A stretch of 64,000 bases of DNA from Gemmobacter sp. 24YEA27 (GCF_030052995.1 NZ_JASJPW010000002.1:372001-436000), one strand, 5' to 3'. Positions 46,172 to 55,131 are shown, counted from the first letter of the stretch. A program made the numbers and translations. Notes: generated by a model from the sequence alone, not told the origin.

Positions 46172-46319
46172 TCCATGTCTCAAAGCCTGGCGGGAAAGGG
46201 TGTATTCGGCGACATAGCCCCTCCCTCCGGCATTGTACCCGACCGGTATTGTTGCCGAAGCCCCCCGCAGGGGCCCCTGCCCTTCTAAAAAACTCCATTT
46301 ATTATCAATCTGTTAATTA

Positions 46320-47381
46320 TCACCCAAGTGCCCGCGCCATCTCGCGCATCACCCGTTCGACAATCTCACGCGAGGCCGCGCGGCCTCCAAGCCGGATTGA
46401 CCAGCCTTTCGCGTCCTCCTGCGCCTCTAGCCGGAACCCGGAAGGCGACAGCACAGGCGCCAGCACGTCGCGCTTTGGTCGTCCGCCGCGTTTCGGATCT
46501 GCCACCTTGGGCGCAAGACCGGCCAGAGCCCGATCCAGCAGCGTCGCCTCTTCCTCGGGATTGGCTGGCGTGGTCAGGGCGAGTGCCTCGCGCAAGGCGC
46601 CCTCTGCGCCCTCGCGCAGCGCCGTGGCGAGCCGCAGCCCGTCCTTCTCACGCAACTGTTCGGGGAAGGAAAGCATATCGCCGAGCTCTTCGAAGATCAG
46701 CGCGAAGGAGCGGATCTTTGACCGTTTTCCCTTCGAGGCCACCGGGAACAGGGCCTCAACCGCCGCCTCTACATTGGGGAAAGCACCTTGCTGCGCCGCC
46801 AGCACCGCGATGCGACCGCGCTCGAACTGGCTGAGACCGGCGCGGACCTCATTCTCTTCGACCATGGCGGCAATCGGCCCGCCGAGGGTCTCGGGGTCAC
46901 GCAGCACCGCGCGGATGCGGTCGTAACGGGGATCACCGCTCAGCGCCCGGAGCGCCCGGACCGCCATCAGACGCCGATAGCCCGACAAAAGCCCATAGCC
47001 CCCGGAGGGCAGCGCGAAGACCTCGACCGGCAGGCGGAGCCCGTTCTTCGCGATTGAAAGCTTCAGCTCCTCCATCTCCTCGGCCCCGATCGAGCTGCGG
47101 TCGCGCACCAGGGCATCGGCCTCGATCCCGTCGGTCGCAAGATCGAGCATCACCAGCCCCTGCCCCTGCGCCTCTCGCCAGGCGCTGGCGTCCTGCCGGT
47201 CCCGCGCGACCTCGGCCCGCTCGGCCGCCGGTCGTGGATCCAGCGCCGCCGCCGCTTCGGCCGCAACCGTGGCAATCGGGGCTACTGTCGGCCGCGGCAG
47301 CGAGGTTTCGCGGCGAAACTCTTCTTCGACGCGGTTGATGTCTTCGGCCGATGGCGGCACAAGCGTTCTGCGTTTTGCCAT
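46320..47381 (-). CDS. parB: Plasmid partition protein ParB
   Basis: 353 residues from the ATG at 47381 (MAKRRTLVPPSAEDINRVEE), four bases after the parA stop with GGGGAGGG as ribosome site. ParB N-terminal domain about 85-180 (VRDRSSIGAEEMEELKLSIA, GYGLLSGYRRLMAVRAL, AAMVEENEVRAGLSQFERG) and HTH region (GRIAVLAAQQGAFPNVEAAV). The C-terminus is a dimerisation-type segment. Binds a centromere; a palindrome GTTTCGCGGCGAAAC lies within this gene at 47305-47319 and is a good candidate. Confidence 0.9.
   Translation of the reverse strand: MAKRRTLVPPSAEDINRVEEEFRRETSLPRPTVAPIATVAAEAAAALDPRPAAERAEVARDRQDASAWREAQGQGLVMLDLATDGIEADALVRDRSSIGAEEMEELKLSIAKNGLRLPVEVFALPSGGYGLLSGYRRLMAVRALRALSGDPRYDRIRAVLRDPETLGGPIAAMVEENEVRAGLSQFERGRIAVLAAQQGAFPNVEAAVEALFPVASKGKRSKIRSFALIFEELGDMLSFPEQLREKDGLRLATALREGAEGALREALALTTPANPEEEATLLDRALAGLAPKVADPKRGGRPKRDVLAPVLSPSGFRLEAQEDAKGWSIRLGGRAASREIVERVMREMARALG
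47305..47319. promoter_or_regulatory. parS-like palindrome, copy 1 (inside parB)
   Basis: GTTTCGC-G-GCGAAAC, a perfect 7-1-7 inverted repeat. The same 15 bp occurs in parA and, as its reverse complement, in repB. Confidence 0.6.
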
Positions 47382-47385
47382 GGTC

Positions 47386-48797
47386 TTAACCCTCCCCATC
47401 CGCAGTGGTGCCCGCTTTGGCCAGCTGTTGATCCCTCCACCAGGTGCCAAGGATCAGCTCTTTCACCTCGGCCCAGGTGCGATCGAACGTCTCGCGCCCG
47501 CGCACCCAGGTGTCACGGTTATAGTCGCGGTAATCGGTCTCATAGATGCCCGAAACCTGCTCGCCGGCCTGGCCGACCATCGCCGTCACCTCCTGCCGGT
47601 AGGTGGTCATAAAATCGCCAAACCAGGCCTGAACGACATTCGCGAGATCGGTCTGTTGCGCTGCATCGAACCGGGTGATCAGCGCCCGGACGGCATCCCA
47701 TTCGAACCGCATCTCGGGCAGGCCAGAGCCACGTCGCGCCCGGTTCTCGCCCTCTTCGATCGAGGCGAAGGTGGAATAGATCATGTCAAAGAACCGCCCC
47801 GTCGAATCGAATTCGAGGAAGGACGCCCCGAGCGGCACCAGAAGGATATCGGCGGCGGCAAGGGCATTGATCGTCAGATAACCAAGCGCCGGCGGGGTAT
47901 CGAGCAGCACGAGATCATATTCATCCAGCAACCCGCCTTCCGTAAGCGCGTTCGACAGCGCATCCCAAAGCTGCCAGGATCTGAGCTGCATCCGCCAGAC
48001 CGGCACCTGGAACTCGGCCCAGTACAGGTTCAGCTGCGCGCCAATCAGGTCGATATTCGGCCAATGGGTCTTTTGCACCAGGTTTCGCGGCGAAACCTTC
48101 AGCGCCTCGGTCAGGGTTTCATCAAAGGTAAACGGCGCGTCCCCATTGGCAACACGCACCTCGTTTTCCTCCTGCAGCCGCAACGCATAGTCACGGGCGA
48201 GCAGCGGGAAGACCGTCTTCCATTCATCCTCGACCTTACCGCCCATGATCGAGGTCATCGAGCCCTGGCTGTCGAGGTCGATCACCAGAACCTTATAGCC
48301 ATCGAGCGCGGCTGACATGGCCAGATGCGCGGCGGTCGAGGTCTTGCCGACGCCGCCCTTGAAATTCGCAATTGCGACGACTTTGGCGGGCAGGCCCTCG
48401 GGGCGCCAGGCGCGGTATTCACGACCCCGCGCGCCTTCAGCTGCGAAATGGTCGCGCAGCGCCAGCACCTCTTCGAGCGTGAACCATTTGGAACCACCCT
48501 CCCCTTCGCCCTGCGGCAGTTCCGGGTTCAGCCGCAGGACGCGCCGCAGATGGGCAGAATTGACCGGGATCAGATAGCGGCAGACTTCCCAGGTTGAGAA
48601 CCGGCGCAGTCGCTTTTTGCCATCCGGCGCATAGCCCCGCTTCGCCAGATCATCGCGACCCCGGCTGGCGAAAGCGGCAGCCTTGGCAAAGCGCGCGGTA
48701 TCGATTGGATCCGCCAGCCTTGCCGCGGCCTGGGCCGGGTCGATGTTGAAATAGGGGGGAGATCCGTCTTGCCCGGAAGCACTGGTTTCTGTGCCAT
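47386..48797 (-). pseudogene. parA: Plasmid partition ATPase ParA, frameshifted near the N-terminus
   Basis: The ATG at 48797 (MAQKPVLPGKTD) leads into the run of six G (plus strand 48754-48759). One more base continues YFNIDPAQAAARLADPIDTA and runs through an HTH-like N-terminal domain (FSTWEVCRYLIPVNSAHLRR) into the ATPase: IANFKGGVGKTSTAAHLAMS (Walker A), VLVIDLDSQGSMTSIMG, LVLLDTPPALGYLTINALAA. As read, the longest clean frame from a start codon begins at 48468. Total about 470 residues, normal for alphaproteobacterial plasmid ParA proteins with an N-terminal DNA-binding domain used for autorepression. A parS-like palindrome lies at 48082-48096. Confidence 0.88.
48082..48096. promoter_or_regulatory. 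parS-like palindrome, copy 2 (inside parA)
   Basis: GTTTCGC-G-GCGAAAC, extended to a perfect 9-1-9 palindrome AGGTTTCGCGGCGAAACCT (48080-48098). It encodes part of the ParA peptide VSPRNL. Confidence 0.65.
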
Positions 48798-49032
48798 TCT
48801 TTGCCTGTATGTTCGCAGTTTATGCTGATATTGCCCGAACTATGGCACATCATGGGTGAGAAGGGAATCATTCCTGTCCATCTGATCACTGATCTTTCTG
48901 GATTTTATCGAAAAGAGAGAACAAAGCGGTCTCTGTTTCATGATCTTTTTTCGCTTTAGAGTCTTTACCAGGTCACTAATCCTGCAAAAACAGTGTCTTC
49001 TGGCAGGATGGGTGCCCCTATACGGGGTGATG

Positions 49033-49061
49033 GGTATCCGGTTTCAGGACATTAGGTATCC
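49033..49061. repeat. Iteron-like direct repeats, pair 1
   Basis: GGTATCCGGTTTC (from 49033) and GGTATCCGTTTGC (from 49055), exactly 22 bp apart, two helical turns, as expected for initiator-binding iterons. Confidence 0.6.
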
Positions 49062-49106
49062 GTTTGCGGGAAGAGAGGTGCCGATTCTCGGGCGAGGACG
49101 GAGTTT

Positions 49107-49115
49107 TGTGGATAA
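49107..49115 (-). promoter_or_regulatory. DnaA box
   Basis: TGTGGATAA on the plus strand is the reverse complement of TTATCCACA, a perfect DnaA box. A second one with one mismatch (TCATCCACA) lies at 49156-49164. Confidence 0.7.
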
Positions 49116-49201
49116 GTGACCCATAAATGGCAGGCATAGAGCCTGTTTCTCCGAATCATCCACAGGCCGGACGTCATCTGGCAGGGATGCTTCCTGCAAA
49201 C

Positions 49202-49303
49202 GGATACCTTTCCGGAAGCGGCAGGATAGCTCAGGTTCCCGTTTACGGTTCGGCCTTCCGGCTTGGCCTGAGGGTTCCCGTCCGGTTCTTGCATTTGGAT
49301 ACC
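49202..49303. repeat. Iteron-like words in inverse orientation
   Basis: GCAAACGGATACC (ending 49208) is the exact reverse complement of the second iteron, GGTATCCGTTTGC. Another GGATACC lies at 49297-49303. Between them GGTTCCCGT occurs twice. The opposed copies just ahead of repB could serve initiator autoregulation. Confidence 0.5.
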
Positions 49304-49413
49304 TTTTGCCGGATGATCCCGCCATAACAATAGCGACAGACGGGATTCGGCGATGGGCCGGGCGTCTGCGCAATGACCGGATTACAGATCCGGCGCTGAG
49401 CGAGGGCAGGCCG

Positions 49414-50670
49414 ATGCAGATCCCGGAACGGGTCACAGAAGACAGGGTTTCAGACAGGACTGGACCAGAGGACATTCCGCGTGACCGGCTGAGCGGTCCG
49501 CTCAGGCGTGGCGCGGTGAAGAAGCATGTGGCGGCGATCCATGTCTCGGGGAAGCTGAGCCTGCTTCAGCGCAAGCTGTCGAACGTGCTCCTCCTCAATG
49601 CCTATGACACCCTGACCTCGCAGCCGCGCCATCAGATCGATGCGCGCACGCTGTGCCTGATGATCGGCTATAATTCGAATGATATGGAGACGCTGAAAGC
49701 GTCTCTGCGCGGGCTGGCCGAGACGGTTGCGGAATGGGACATGCTTGACGCCGATGGTCAGCAGGAATGGGGGGTCTCGGCGCTGCTGGCCTATGCCAAG
49801 CTCAAGGGCGGCATTTGCGAATATGCCTATTCGCCGGCGCTGGCGGAAAAGCTGCATGACCCCAAGGTCTTCGCGCTGATCAATCTCAACATCCAGCGGC
49901 GGTTCACCTCGGGCCATGCACTGGCGCTCTATGAGAATTGCTACCGCTTTATCCGCACCGGTTCGACCGGCTGGTGGTCGCTGGATATTTTCCGCCGGCT
50001 GATGGGGGTGGCGGACAGCCCCTATTATGATGAGTTCAAGCATCTGAACGCCAAGATCATCAAGCCTGCGGTGAGTGAGGTGAACAAGACGTCGAATATC
50101 GTGGTGACCCCGGATTTTCGCAAAATGGGCCGCCAGGTGACGGAGATCCGGTTTCTGATCGCCGAAAACCCGCAGCTTGCGATCCTTGATATGGATGACG
50201 GCGAGGGGCATCGCAATTCAGATGCCTATGCGCGGCTCAGGGCGCTTGGGGTCTCGGACCGACTGGCGCGGCAATGGATACAGGAACATGGCGAGGATCA
50301 TCTGCGCCAGAAGCTTGACTATGTGGCGGGGCAGGGGGGCGTCAGGAACGCGGTCGGCTATCTGTCGAAAGTGCTGAAGGAAGGCGCCGCGAAAGATGCG
50401 GCGGAGGTTTCGCCGCGAAACCTTACCGCAGCGGGCGCGCTTTCGCCGAGGGCGCAACGGCTCGCGAGGATCCAGGCGCTGGCCCAGGCGCGGACACCGA
50501 CGCAGCGTGATGCGGACCGCCGGCTGTTTCAGGCGCGGCTTGACGGTGCTGCCCGAGATGATTTTGAACGTCATGGCTGGATGTCGGCGCTGAACGCTGC
50601 TGCTATTCTTGTGTTTTGGGAAGAGGTCTCGCCCGGGGCCTTTGACGGCATCGCAGGAGGGGCAGAGTGA
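49414..50670 (+). CDS. repB: Plasmid replication initiator, Rep_3/RepB-like
   Basis: 418 residues from the ATG at 49414; a longer in-frame start at 49306 would read across the last iteron and is less likely. Two winged-helix-type halves typical of Rep_3 initiators: KLSLLQRKLSNVLLLNAYDT, QIDARTLCLMIGYNSNDMET in the first, and FALINLNIQRRFTSGHALAL, GWWSLDIFRRLMGVADSPYY in the second. It binds iterons and opens the origin. A parS-like palindrome lies at 50407-50421 within the C-terminal extension. The stop overlaps the GTG of the next gene. Confidence 0.88.
   Translation: MQIPERVTEDRVSDRTGPEDIPRDRLSGPLRRGAVKKHVAAIHVSGKLSLLQRKLSNVLLLNAYDTLTSQPRHQIDARTLCLMIGYNSNDMETLKASLRGLAETVAEWDMLDADGQQEWGVSALLAYAKLKGGICEYAYSPALAEKLHDPKVFALINLNIQRRFTSGHALALYENCYRFIRTGSTGWWSLDIFRRLMGVADSPYYDEFKHLNAKIIKPAVSEVNKTSNIVVTPDFRKMGRQVTEIRFLIAENPQLAILDMDDGEGHRNSDAYARLRALGVSDRLARQWIQEHGEDHLRQKLDYVAGQGGVRNAVGYLSKVLKEGAAKDAAEVSPRNLTAAGALSPRAQRLARIQALAQARTPTQRDADRRLFQARLDGAARDDFERHGWMSALNAAAILVFWEEVSPGAFDGIAGGAE
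50407..50421. promoter_or_regulatory. parS-like palindrome, copy 3 (inside repB)
   Basis: GTTTCGC-C-GCGAAAC, again extended to 9-1-9 (50405-50423). It encodes VSPRNL in RepB, the same hexapeptide that copy 2 encodes in ParA, showing the DNA element constrains two unrelated proteins. Confidence 0.65.
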
Positions 50671-51764
50671 GCGCACGGTCTTTCATCTCGCGCGGGGTGG
50701 CCCATATCGACGTGCCGCATCAGGGGGCGCCGGTCTCGGTCGGGTTTGTGCTATTGCCGCAATTCACCATGCTGGCCTTCACCTCGGCGGTGGAGCCTTT
50801 GCGGGTGGCAAACCAGCTGGCAGGGAAGACGCTGTTCGAATGGGCGGTCTGGTCGTCTGAGGGCGAGCAGGTCACGGCGTCGAACGGGATGCGGGTCGGG
50901 GTCGATGGCGGGCTGCCGCCCGAGGCCCCTTCGGGCTATGTGCTGATCTGCGCCGGGACCGAGCCGGAGATGACGACGACGCGGCGGATGTCTGACTGGA
51001 TCCGGGTGCAATGGCGGCGTGGCCGGACCGTGGGGAGCCTGTGCACCGGGGCCTATACGCTGGCGAAAGCGGGGATCCTCAAGGACCGGCAGTTCACGCT
51101 GCATTGGGAAAACATTCCCGGGTTTGTCGAGACCTATCCGGAGCTGGAGCCGCTGCGCCGGGTATTTTGCATCGACAACCGGGTGATCACCTGTGCCGGC
51201 GGCATCGCCTCGGCTGAACTGGTGGTCAAGCTGATCTCGGAACATTACGGGCCGGCTTTGGCGCAGGCGGTGATGGATATGTGCCTGCTGACCCATATGC
51301 GGCGCGAAAGCGATGATCAGATGACCTCGCTCGCGTCGCGTCTGGGCACGCGGAACGAGCATGTCGTCAAGGCCGTGGCCTGGCTGGAGGGGCGGCTGTC
51401 AGAGGATTTCCTGCTGGAGGAATGTGCCGATCATGTGGGTGTCACGCCGCGCCAGATCCAGCGGTTGTTCCGCCGCTATCTTGGCGTGACGCCGGTGCAA
51501 TATCTGAACGGGCTGCGGCTGTCGCATGGCAGGCTTTTGCTGTCCGAGACCAATATGACGGTGATGGAAGTGGCCGTGGCCTGTGGCTATGTTTCCTCGT
51601 CGCATTTCGCGCGCAGCTTCCGTCAGAAATATGGCGTTTCGCCGAACAAGTATTCACATTTCCCGGCGGGGCGCGCAGCGAACTGCCGGTATAGTCCGGG
51701 GCTGCACCCGCCACAGGGGGCGGAGGGCGGAGGGAAAAATCTGCTAAACCCGGTGATTACCTGA
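50667..51764 (+). CDS. GlxA/GbdR-like AraC-family transcriptional regulator
   Basis: 365 residues from a GTG at 50667 with AGGAGG six bases upstream, inside the end of repB (GTGA overlap). N-terminal DJ-1/PfpI-like domain (about 20-190: VGFVLLPQFTMLAFTSAVEP, TVGSLCTGAYTLAKAGILKD with the nucleophile-elbow-type Cys) and two AraC HTHs (LLEECADHVGVTPRQIQRLF, VMEVAVACGYVSSSHFARSF). GlxA-type regulators such as GbdR control choline/betaine genes. The downstream choX-choW-choV genes are the likely target (inference). Confidence 0.88.
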   Translation: MSARSFISRGVAHIDVPHQGAPVSVGFVLLPQFTMLAFTSAVEPLRVANQLAGKTLFEWAVWSSEGEQVTASNGMRVGVDGGLPPEAPSGYVLICAGTEPEMTTTRRMSDWIRVQWRRGRTVGSLCTGAYTLAKAGILKDRQFTLHWENIPGFVETYPELEPLRRVFCIDNRVITCAGGIASAELVVKLISEHYGPALAQAVMDMCLLTHMRRESDDQMTSLASRLGTRNEHVVKAVAWLEGRLSEDFLLEECADHVGVTPRQIQRLFRRYLGVTPVQYLNGLRLSHGRLLLSETNMTVMEVAVACGYVSSSHFARSFRQKYGVSPNKYSHFPAGRAANCRYSPGLHPPQGAEGGGKNLLNPVIT

Positions 51765-51976
51765 CAGGGGTCGCAATTCTGCCACTGGTGTCGTAAATTG
51801 CGCTGTGACCTGGCAGAATATGCGCTGACTTCAGGAAAAAGGACTCACCGGCCGACAGAAGGGCAGGGCGGGAAACCGTCAGCATCCGGGACGACGTCGG
51901 ACGGCATTATCCAATCTGCAGACATGAGCGGTATCGTCTGGAGATCCTTCAAACAAACCGCAACCGGGAGATGACC

Positions 51977-52975
51977 ATGAAAAAATCCGTCGCAACTGTC
52001 GCGCTGTCGCTGGGGCTCGGCCTTGGCGCCACGGCGGCTTTCGCTGATTGCGGTGATGTGACCATCGCAAGCATGAACTGGCAAAGTGCCGAAGTGCTGG
52101 CAGCACTGGATGCGATCATCCTGTCCGAGGGCTATGGCTGCAACGCGACCGTGATTTCGGGCGATACCGTGCCGACCATCACCTCGATGGTGGAACGCGG
52201 CCAGCCCGATATCGCACCCGAAGGCTGGGTTGATCTCGTCCCGGAAGTGATCGAGCGCGGCACCGAAGAGGGCCGTCTGGTGAAAGGCGCGCTGGCACTG
52301 TCGGATGGCGCGGTACAGGGCTGGTGGATCCCGAAATATCTCGCGGATGCGAACCCGGATATCAAGACCATCGATGATGCGCTGGCGCATCCGGACCTGT
52401 TCCCCGATTCTGAAGACCCGTCCAAGGGTGCGGTCTTCAACGGCCCGCAGGGCTGGGGGGGTACGGTTGTGACCACGCAGCTTTTCAAGGCCTATGGCGG
52501 CGAAGAAAAGGGCTTCAAGCTGATCGACACCGGTTCGGCGGCAGGGCTCGACGGCTCCATCGCGCGGGCTTACGAGAACAAGCAGGGCTGGGTCGGCTAT
52601 TACTGGGCCCCGACCGCGCTCTTGGGCAAATACGAGATGGTCAAGCTGGAGCATGGCGTCCCTTATGACGCCGAGGCCTGGACGTCGTGCAACGCGAATG
52701 CCGATTGCGCCGATCCGCAAAAGAATGACTGGCCGGGTGATACCGTCCAGACCATCATGACCTCGAAATTCGCCGAAAGCGCTCCGGCCGAGGTGAAGGC
52801 CTATCTCGACACCCGCTCCTGGTCGAATGCGACCGTCAACGGGCTGATGGCCTGGATGACCGACAACCAGGCGACCGGCGATGACGGCGCGCGTCATTTC
52901 CTCAAAGAGAATGAGGAGATCTGGACGAAATGGGTGAGCCCCGAGGCTGCGGAAAAGATCAAGGCCGCGCTCTGA
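51977..52975 (+). CDS. choX: Choline/glycine betaine ABC transporter substrate-binding protein
   Basis: 332 residues from the ATG at 51977, with GGGAG six bases upstream; an ATG at 51971 adds two residues. Signal peptide 1-23 (ending AAFA). OpuAC-type fold: DVTIASMNWQSAEVLAALDA, MVERGQPDIAPEGWVDLVPE, NKQGWVGYYWAPTALLGKYE. The Trp-rich patches match the aromatic cage that binds quaternary ammonium groups. Cys pairs (YGCNA, WTSCNANADCA) suggest disulphides. Choline versus betaine cannot be settled here. Permease and ATPase genes follow. Confidence 0.88.
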   Translation: MKKSVATVALSLGLGLGATAAFADCGDVTIASMNWQSAEVLAALDAIILSEGYGCNATVISGDTVPTITSMVERGQPDIAPEGWVDLVPEVIERGTEEGRLVKGALALSDGAVQGWWIPKYLADANPDIKTIDDALAHPDLFPDSEDPSKGAVFNGPQGWGGTVVTTQLFKAYGGEEKGFKLIDTGSAAGLDGSIARAYENKQGWVGYYWAPTALLGKYEMVKLEHGVPYDAEAWTSCNANADCADPQKNDWPGDTVQTIMTSKFAESAPAEVKAYLDTRSWSNATVNGLMAWMTDNQATGDDGARHFLKENEEIWTKWVSPEAAEKIKAAL

Positions 52976-53013
52976 GCCTCTGACCGGCGGCCGTGATGCC
53001 GCCGGATCCTGCC

Positions 53014-53035
53014 CGCGCCGGTTAACACCGGCGCG
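53014..53035 (+). terminator. Intercistronic hairpin between substrate-binding protein and permease genes
   Basis: CGCGCCGGT and ACCGGCGCG form a perfect 9-bp stem. There is no T-tract. Such hairpins commonly protect the upstream message or reduce read-through, so the binding protein is made in excess. Confidence 0.5.
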
Positions 53036-53117
53036 CGCGCATTCATATCTTTTAAGATCAACAGGTCCGCTAAGGACCGGCCACCCGTTAATCACGGCAT
53101 CTGACAGGGACACCAGG

Positions 53118-54005
53118 ATGGATTGGCTGACCAAATTCCCCACCATGGAAACAAGCGCGCTGCGAGATCTGCGCAAGGGGATAGACGAGAATTTCCGCGC
53201 CTTTACCCGCGCATGGGGCGATACATTCGAATGGCTCTTCGAGCCGCTGCGGCTGTTCCTGATCTGGTCGGAAAACCTGATGCTGAAGACACCCTGGCCG
53301 ATTGTGCTGCTGGTGATCGCGCTGATCGCCTGGTTTGCCAGCCGCAGCTGGAAGATCACGGCTTTTGCTGTGGTCTCGCTGCTGGCGATCGGCTGGTTCG
53401 GCATGTGGGATGACACGATGCGGACCATCTCGATGATCTTCGTCTGTACGGTGGTGGCGATTGCGGTCGGGATCCCGGTCGGGATCCTGATGGCGCGCTC
53501 GAACCGGATGCAGGCAGTGGTCAACCCGGTGCTGGACGTCATGCAGACCATGCCGAGTTTCGTCTATCTGATCCCGGTCGTCATGCTCCTGGGGATCGGG
53601 CGGGTGCCGGGGGTGATCGCGGTGGTGATCTATGCCATCCCGCCGATCATCCGCCTGACGAACCTTGGCATCCGCATGGTCGACAAGGATGTGCTCGAGG
53701 CGGCGGATGCCTTTGGCTCATCTTCCTGGCAAAAGCTGAAAAACGTACAGATGCCGCTGGCCCTGCCGACCATCATGGCCGGGATCAACCAGACGATCAT
53801 GATGGCGCTGGCCATGGTGGTGATCGCGGCAATGATCGGGGTACAGGGGCTGGGTCAGCCGGTGCTGCAGGCGATCAACAACCAGTATTTCTCGATCGGG
53901 CTTTTCAATGGTTTTGCCATCGTCTGCATCGCCATCCTCTTCGACCGCGTGAGCCAGGCTTACGGGCGCCGTCTGCAAAAGCATCTGGAGATCGTTCATG
54001 GGTGA
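53118..54005 (+). CDS. choW: Choline/glycine betaine ABC transporter permease
   Basis: 295 residues. Six or so membrane helices (PWPIVLLVIALIAWFASRSW, AIAVGIPVGILMARSNRMQA) and the ProW/OpuAB EAA-loop region (EAADAFGSSSWQKLKNVQMP LALP). A GACAGGGACACCAGG ribosome region lies before ATG 53118. Its stop overlaps the ATPase start by 8 bp. Inner-membrane channel for the substrate delivered by the protein at 51977. Confidence 0.9.
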   Translation: MDWLTKFPTMETSALRDLRKGIDENFRAFTRAWGDTFEWLFEPLRLFLIWSENLMLKTPWPIVLLVIALIAWFASRSWKITAFAVVSLLAIGWFGMWDDTMRTISMIFVCTVVAIAVGIPVGILMARSNRMQAVVNPVLDVMQTMPSFVYLIPVVMLLGIGRVPGVIAVVIYAIPPIIRLTNLGIRMVDKDVLEAADAFGSSSWQKLKNVQMPLALPTIMAGINQTIMMALAMVVIAAMIGVQGLGQPVLQAINNQYFSIGLFNGFAIVCIAILFDRVSQAYGRRLQKHLEIVHG

Positions 54006-55038
54006 TACTTCTGCAATCGGCATCGAGATCCGCAAGCTTTATAAGATCTTCGGCCCGCATGCGGCTGATATGGTCGCCCGGGTCGAGGCGGGCATGACCA
54101 AGACCGAGCTGAATGAGAAACACGGCCATGTTCTGGGGCTGAAGGATATCAATATCTCGATGCCCGCCGGCGGCATCCAGGTGATCATGGGGCTTTCAGG
54201 GTCGGGGAAATCGACGCTGATCCGCCATATCAACCGGCTGATCGACCCGACTTCGGGCGAGGTGGTGGTCGGCGGCGATGATGTCGTCAAAATGAACCCG
54301 GATCAGTTGCGCCGGTTCCGGCGGCACCAGACGGCGATGGTGTTTCAGAAATTCGCGCTGCTGCCGCACCGGAATGTGCTGGAAAACACCGTCTACGGGC
54401 TCGAGGTTCAGGGTCTGGACCGCGCGGATCAGGTGAAATCCGCGACCATGTGGCTGGAACGCGTCGGGCTGAAAGGGTTCGAGAAAAAATACCCCAACCA
54501 GCTTTCGGGCGGCATGCAGCAACGCGTGGGCCTCGCCCGCGCGCTGGCAAATGACGCGCCGATCCTTCTGATGGACGAGGCGTTTTCTGCGCTCGACCCG
54601 CTGATCCGGGTGGATATGCAGACGATCCTGCTGGATCTGCAAAAGGACATCCGCAAGACCATCGTCTTCATCACCCATGATCTTGATGAAGCGCTGCGGC
54701 TAGGCGACCGCATTGCGATCCTGCGCGACGGCAATATGGTGCAGCAGGGCACGGGCCAGGAGATCGTGATGACCCCCGCCGATGACTATATCGAAAGCTT
54801 CGTCGAACACGTCAATCGCGGCAGGGTGATCCGGGTCGAAACCGTGATGCAGAAGGGCGCGGAAACCGGTGGCCTCGCGACCATCCCGGCCACCGCGCTC
54901 CTCGAAGATGCGGCAAAGCAGCTGATCGCCGGCAATGCCGCCCGCCTCGCGGTCACCGACCCGTCAGGGCGCCCACTCGGCACTGTCGATATGGCAGCGA
55001 TCACCCGCGGCATGTTCCCGACCCGGGCCGCCGCCTGA
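53998..55038 (+). CDS. choV: Choline/glycine betaine ABC transporter ATP-binding protein
   Basis: 346 residues. Starts GDTSAIGIEIRKLYKIFGPH, then Walker A MGLSGSGKSTLIRHI (about 66), Q-loop MVFQKFALLPHRNVLENTVY, signature LSGGMQQRVGLARALAN (about 170), Walker B PILLMDEAFSALDP and the switch His (VFITHDLDEAL). A C-terminal CBS-like region (about 280-346) is typical of ProV/OpuAA, where it senses ionic strength; only about one CBS repeat is present here, as in ChoV proteins. Confidence 0.92.
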   Translation: MGDTSAIGIEIRKLYKIFGPHAADMVARVEAGMTKTELNEKHGHVLGLKDINISMPAGGIQVIMGLSGSGKSTLIRHINRLIDPTSGEVVVGGDDVVKMNPDQLRRFRRHQTAMVFQKFALLPHRNVLENTVYGLEVQGLDRADQVKSATMWLERVGLKGFEKKYPNQLSGGMQQRVGLARALANDAPILLMDEAFSALDPLIRVDMQTILLDLQKDIRKTIVFITHDLDEALRLGDRIAILRDGNMVQQGTGQEIVMTPADDYIESFVEHVNRGRVIRVETVMQKGAETGGLATIPATALLEDAAKQLIAGNAARLAVTDPSGRPLGTVDMAAITRGMFPTRAAA

Positions 55039-55052
55039 GCTCTTTCATCTGT

Positions 55053-55106
55053 CCTTAAATATCCCGGGGGAGGGGGCCGTAAGGCCCCCCGGGGGCAGAG
55101 CCCCCG
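55053..55106. repeat. GC-rich palindromic intergenic element
   Basis: TTAAATATCCCGGGGGAGGG leads into GGGGGCC-GTAA-GGCCCCCC and then GGGGGCAGAGCCCCC, two nested hairpins directly after the ATPase gene. Elements of this form are widespread after genes in Rhodobacterales genomes (recalled, not checked here) and probably act as terminators or mRNA-stabilising repeats. Confidence 0.65.
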
Positions 55107-55131
55107 AACCCGGCTTCCAGACCCGCCCGGC

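Larger units (their letters stand above)
48798..49413. other. Probable plasmid origin of replication (oriV)
   Basis: The 616 bp between divergent parA and repB hold no gene. The left part (48890-49010) is AT-rich with a T6 run, suitable for unwinding. It is followed by two direct GGTATCC words 22 bp apart, a perfect DnaA box, a near-match box, two inverted GGATACC words and a direct repeat of GGTTCCCGT (about 49231 and 49274). Iterons, DnaA boxes and an AT-rich tract next to the initiator gene are the standard parts of a Rep_3-type origin. Confidence 0.75.

Noticed and set aside
46267..46280. GCAGGGGCCCCTGC palindrome after parB as terminator
   Set aside because: No T-run on the parB strand and very short. 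Not strong enough to call.
44443..46926. 827-codon plus-strand open frame across the insertion sequence and parB
   Set aside because: Antisense shadow of the transposase and parB in GC-rich DNA; composition is not protein-like.
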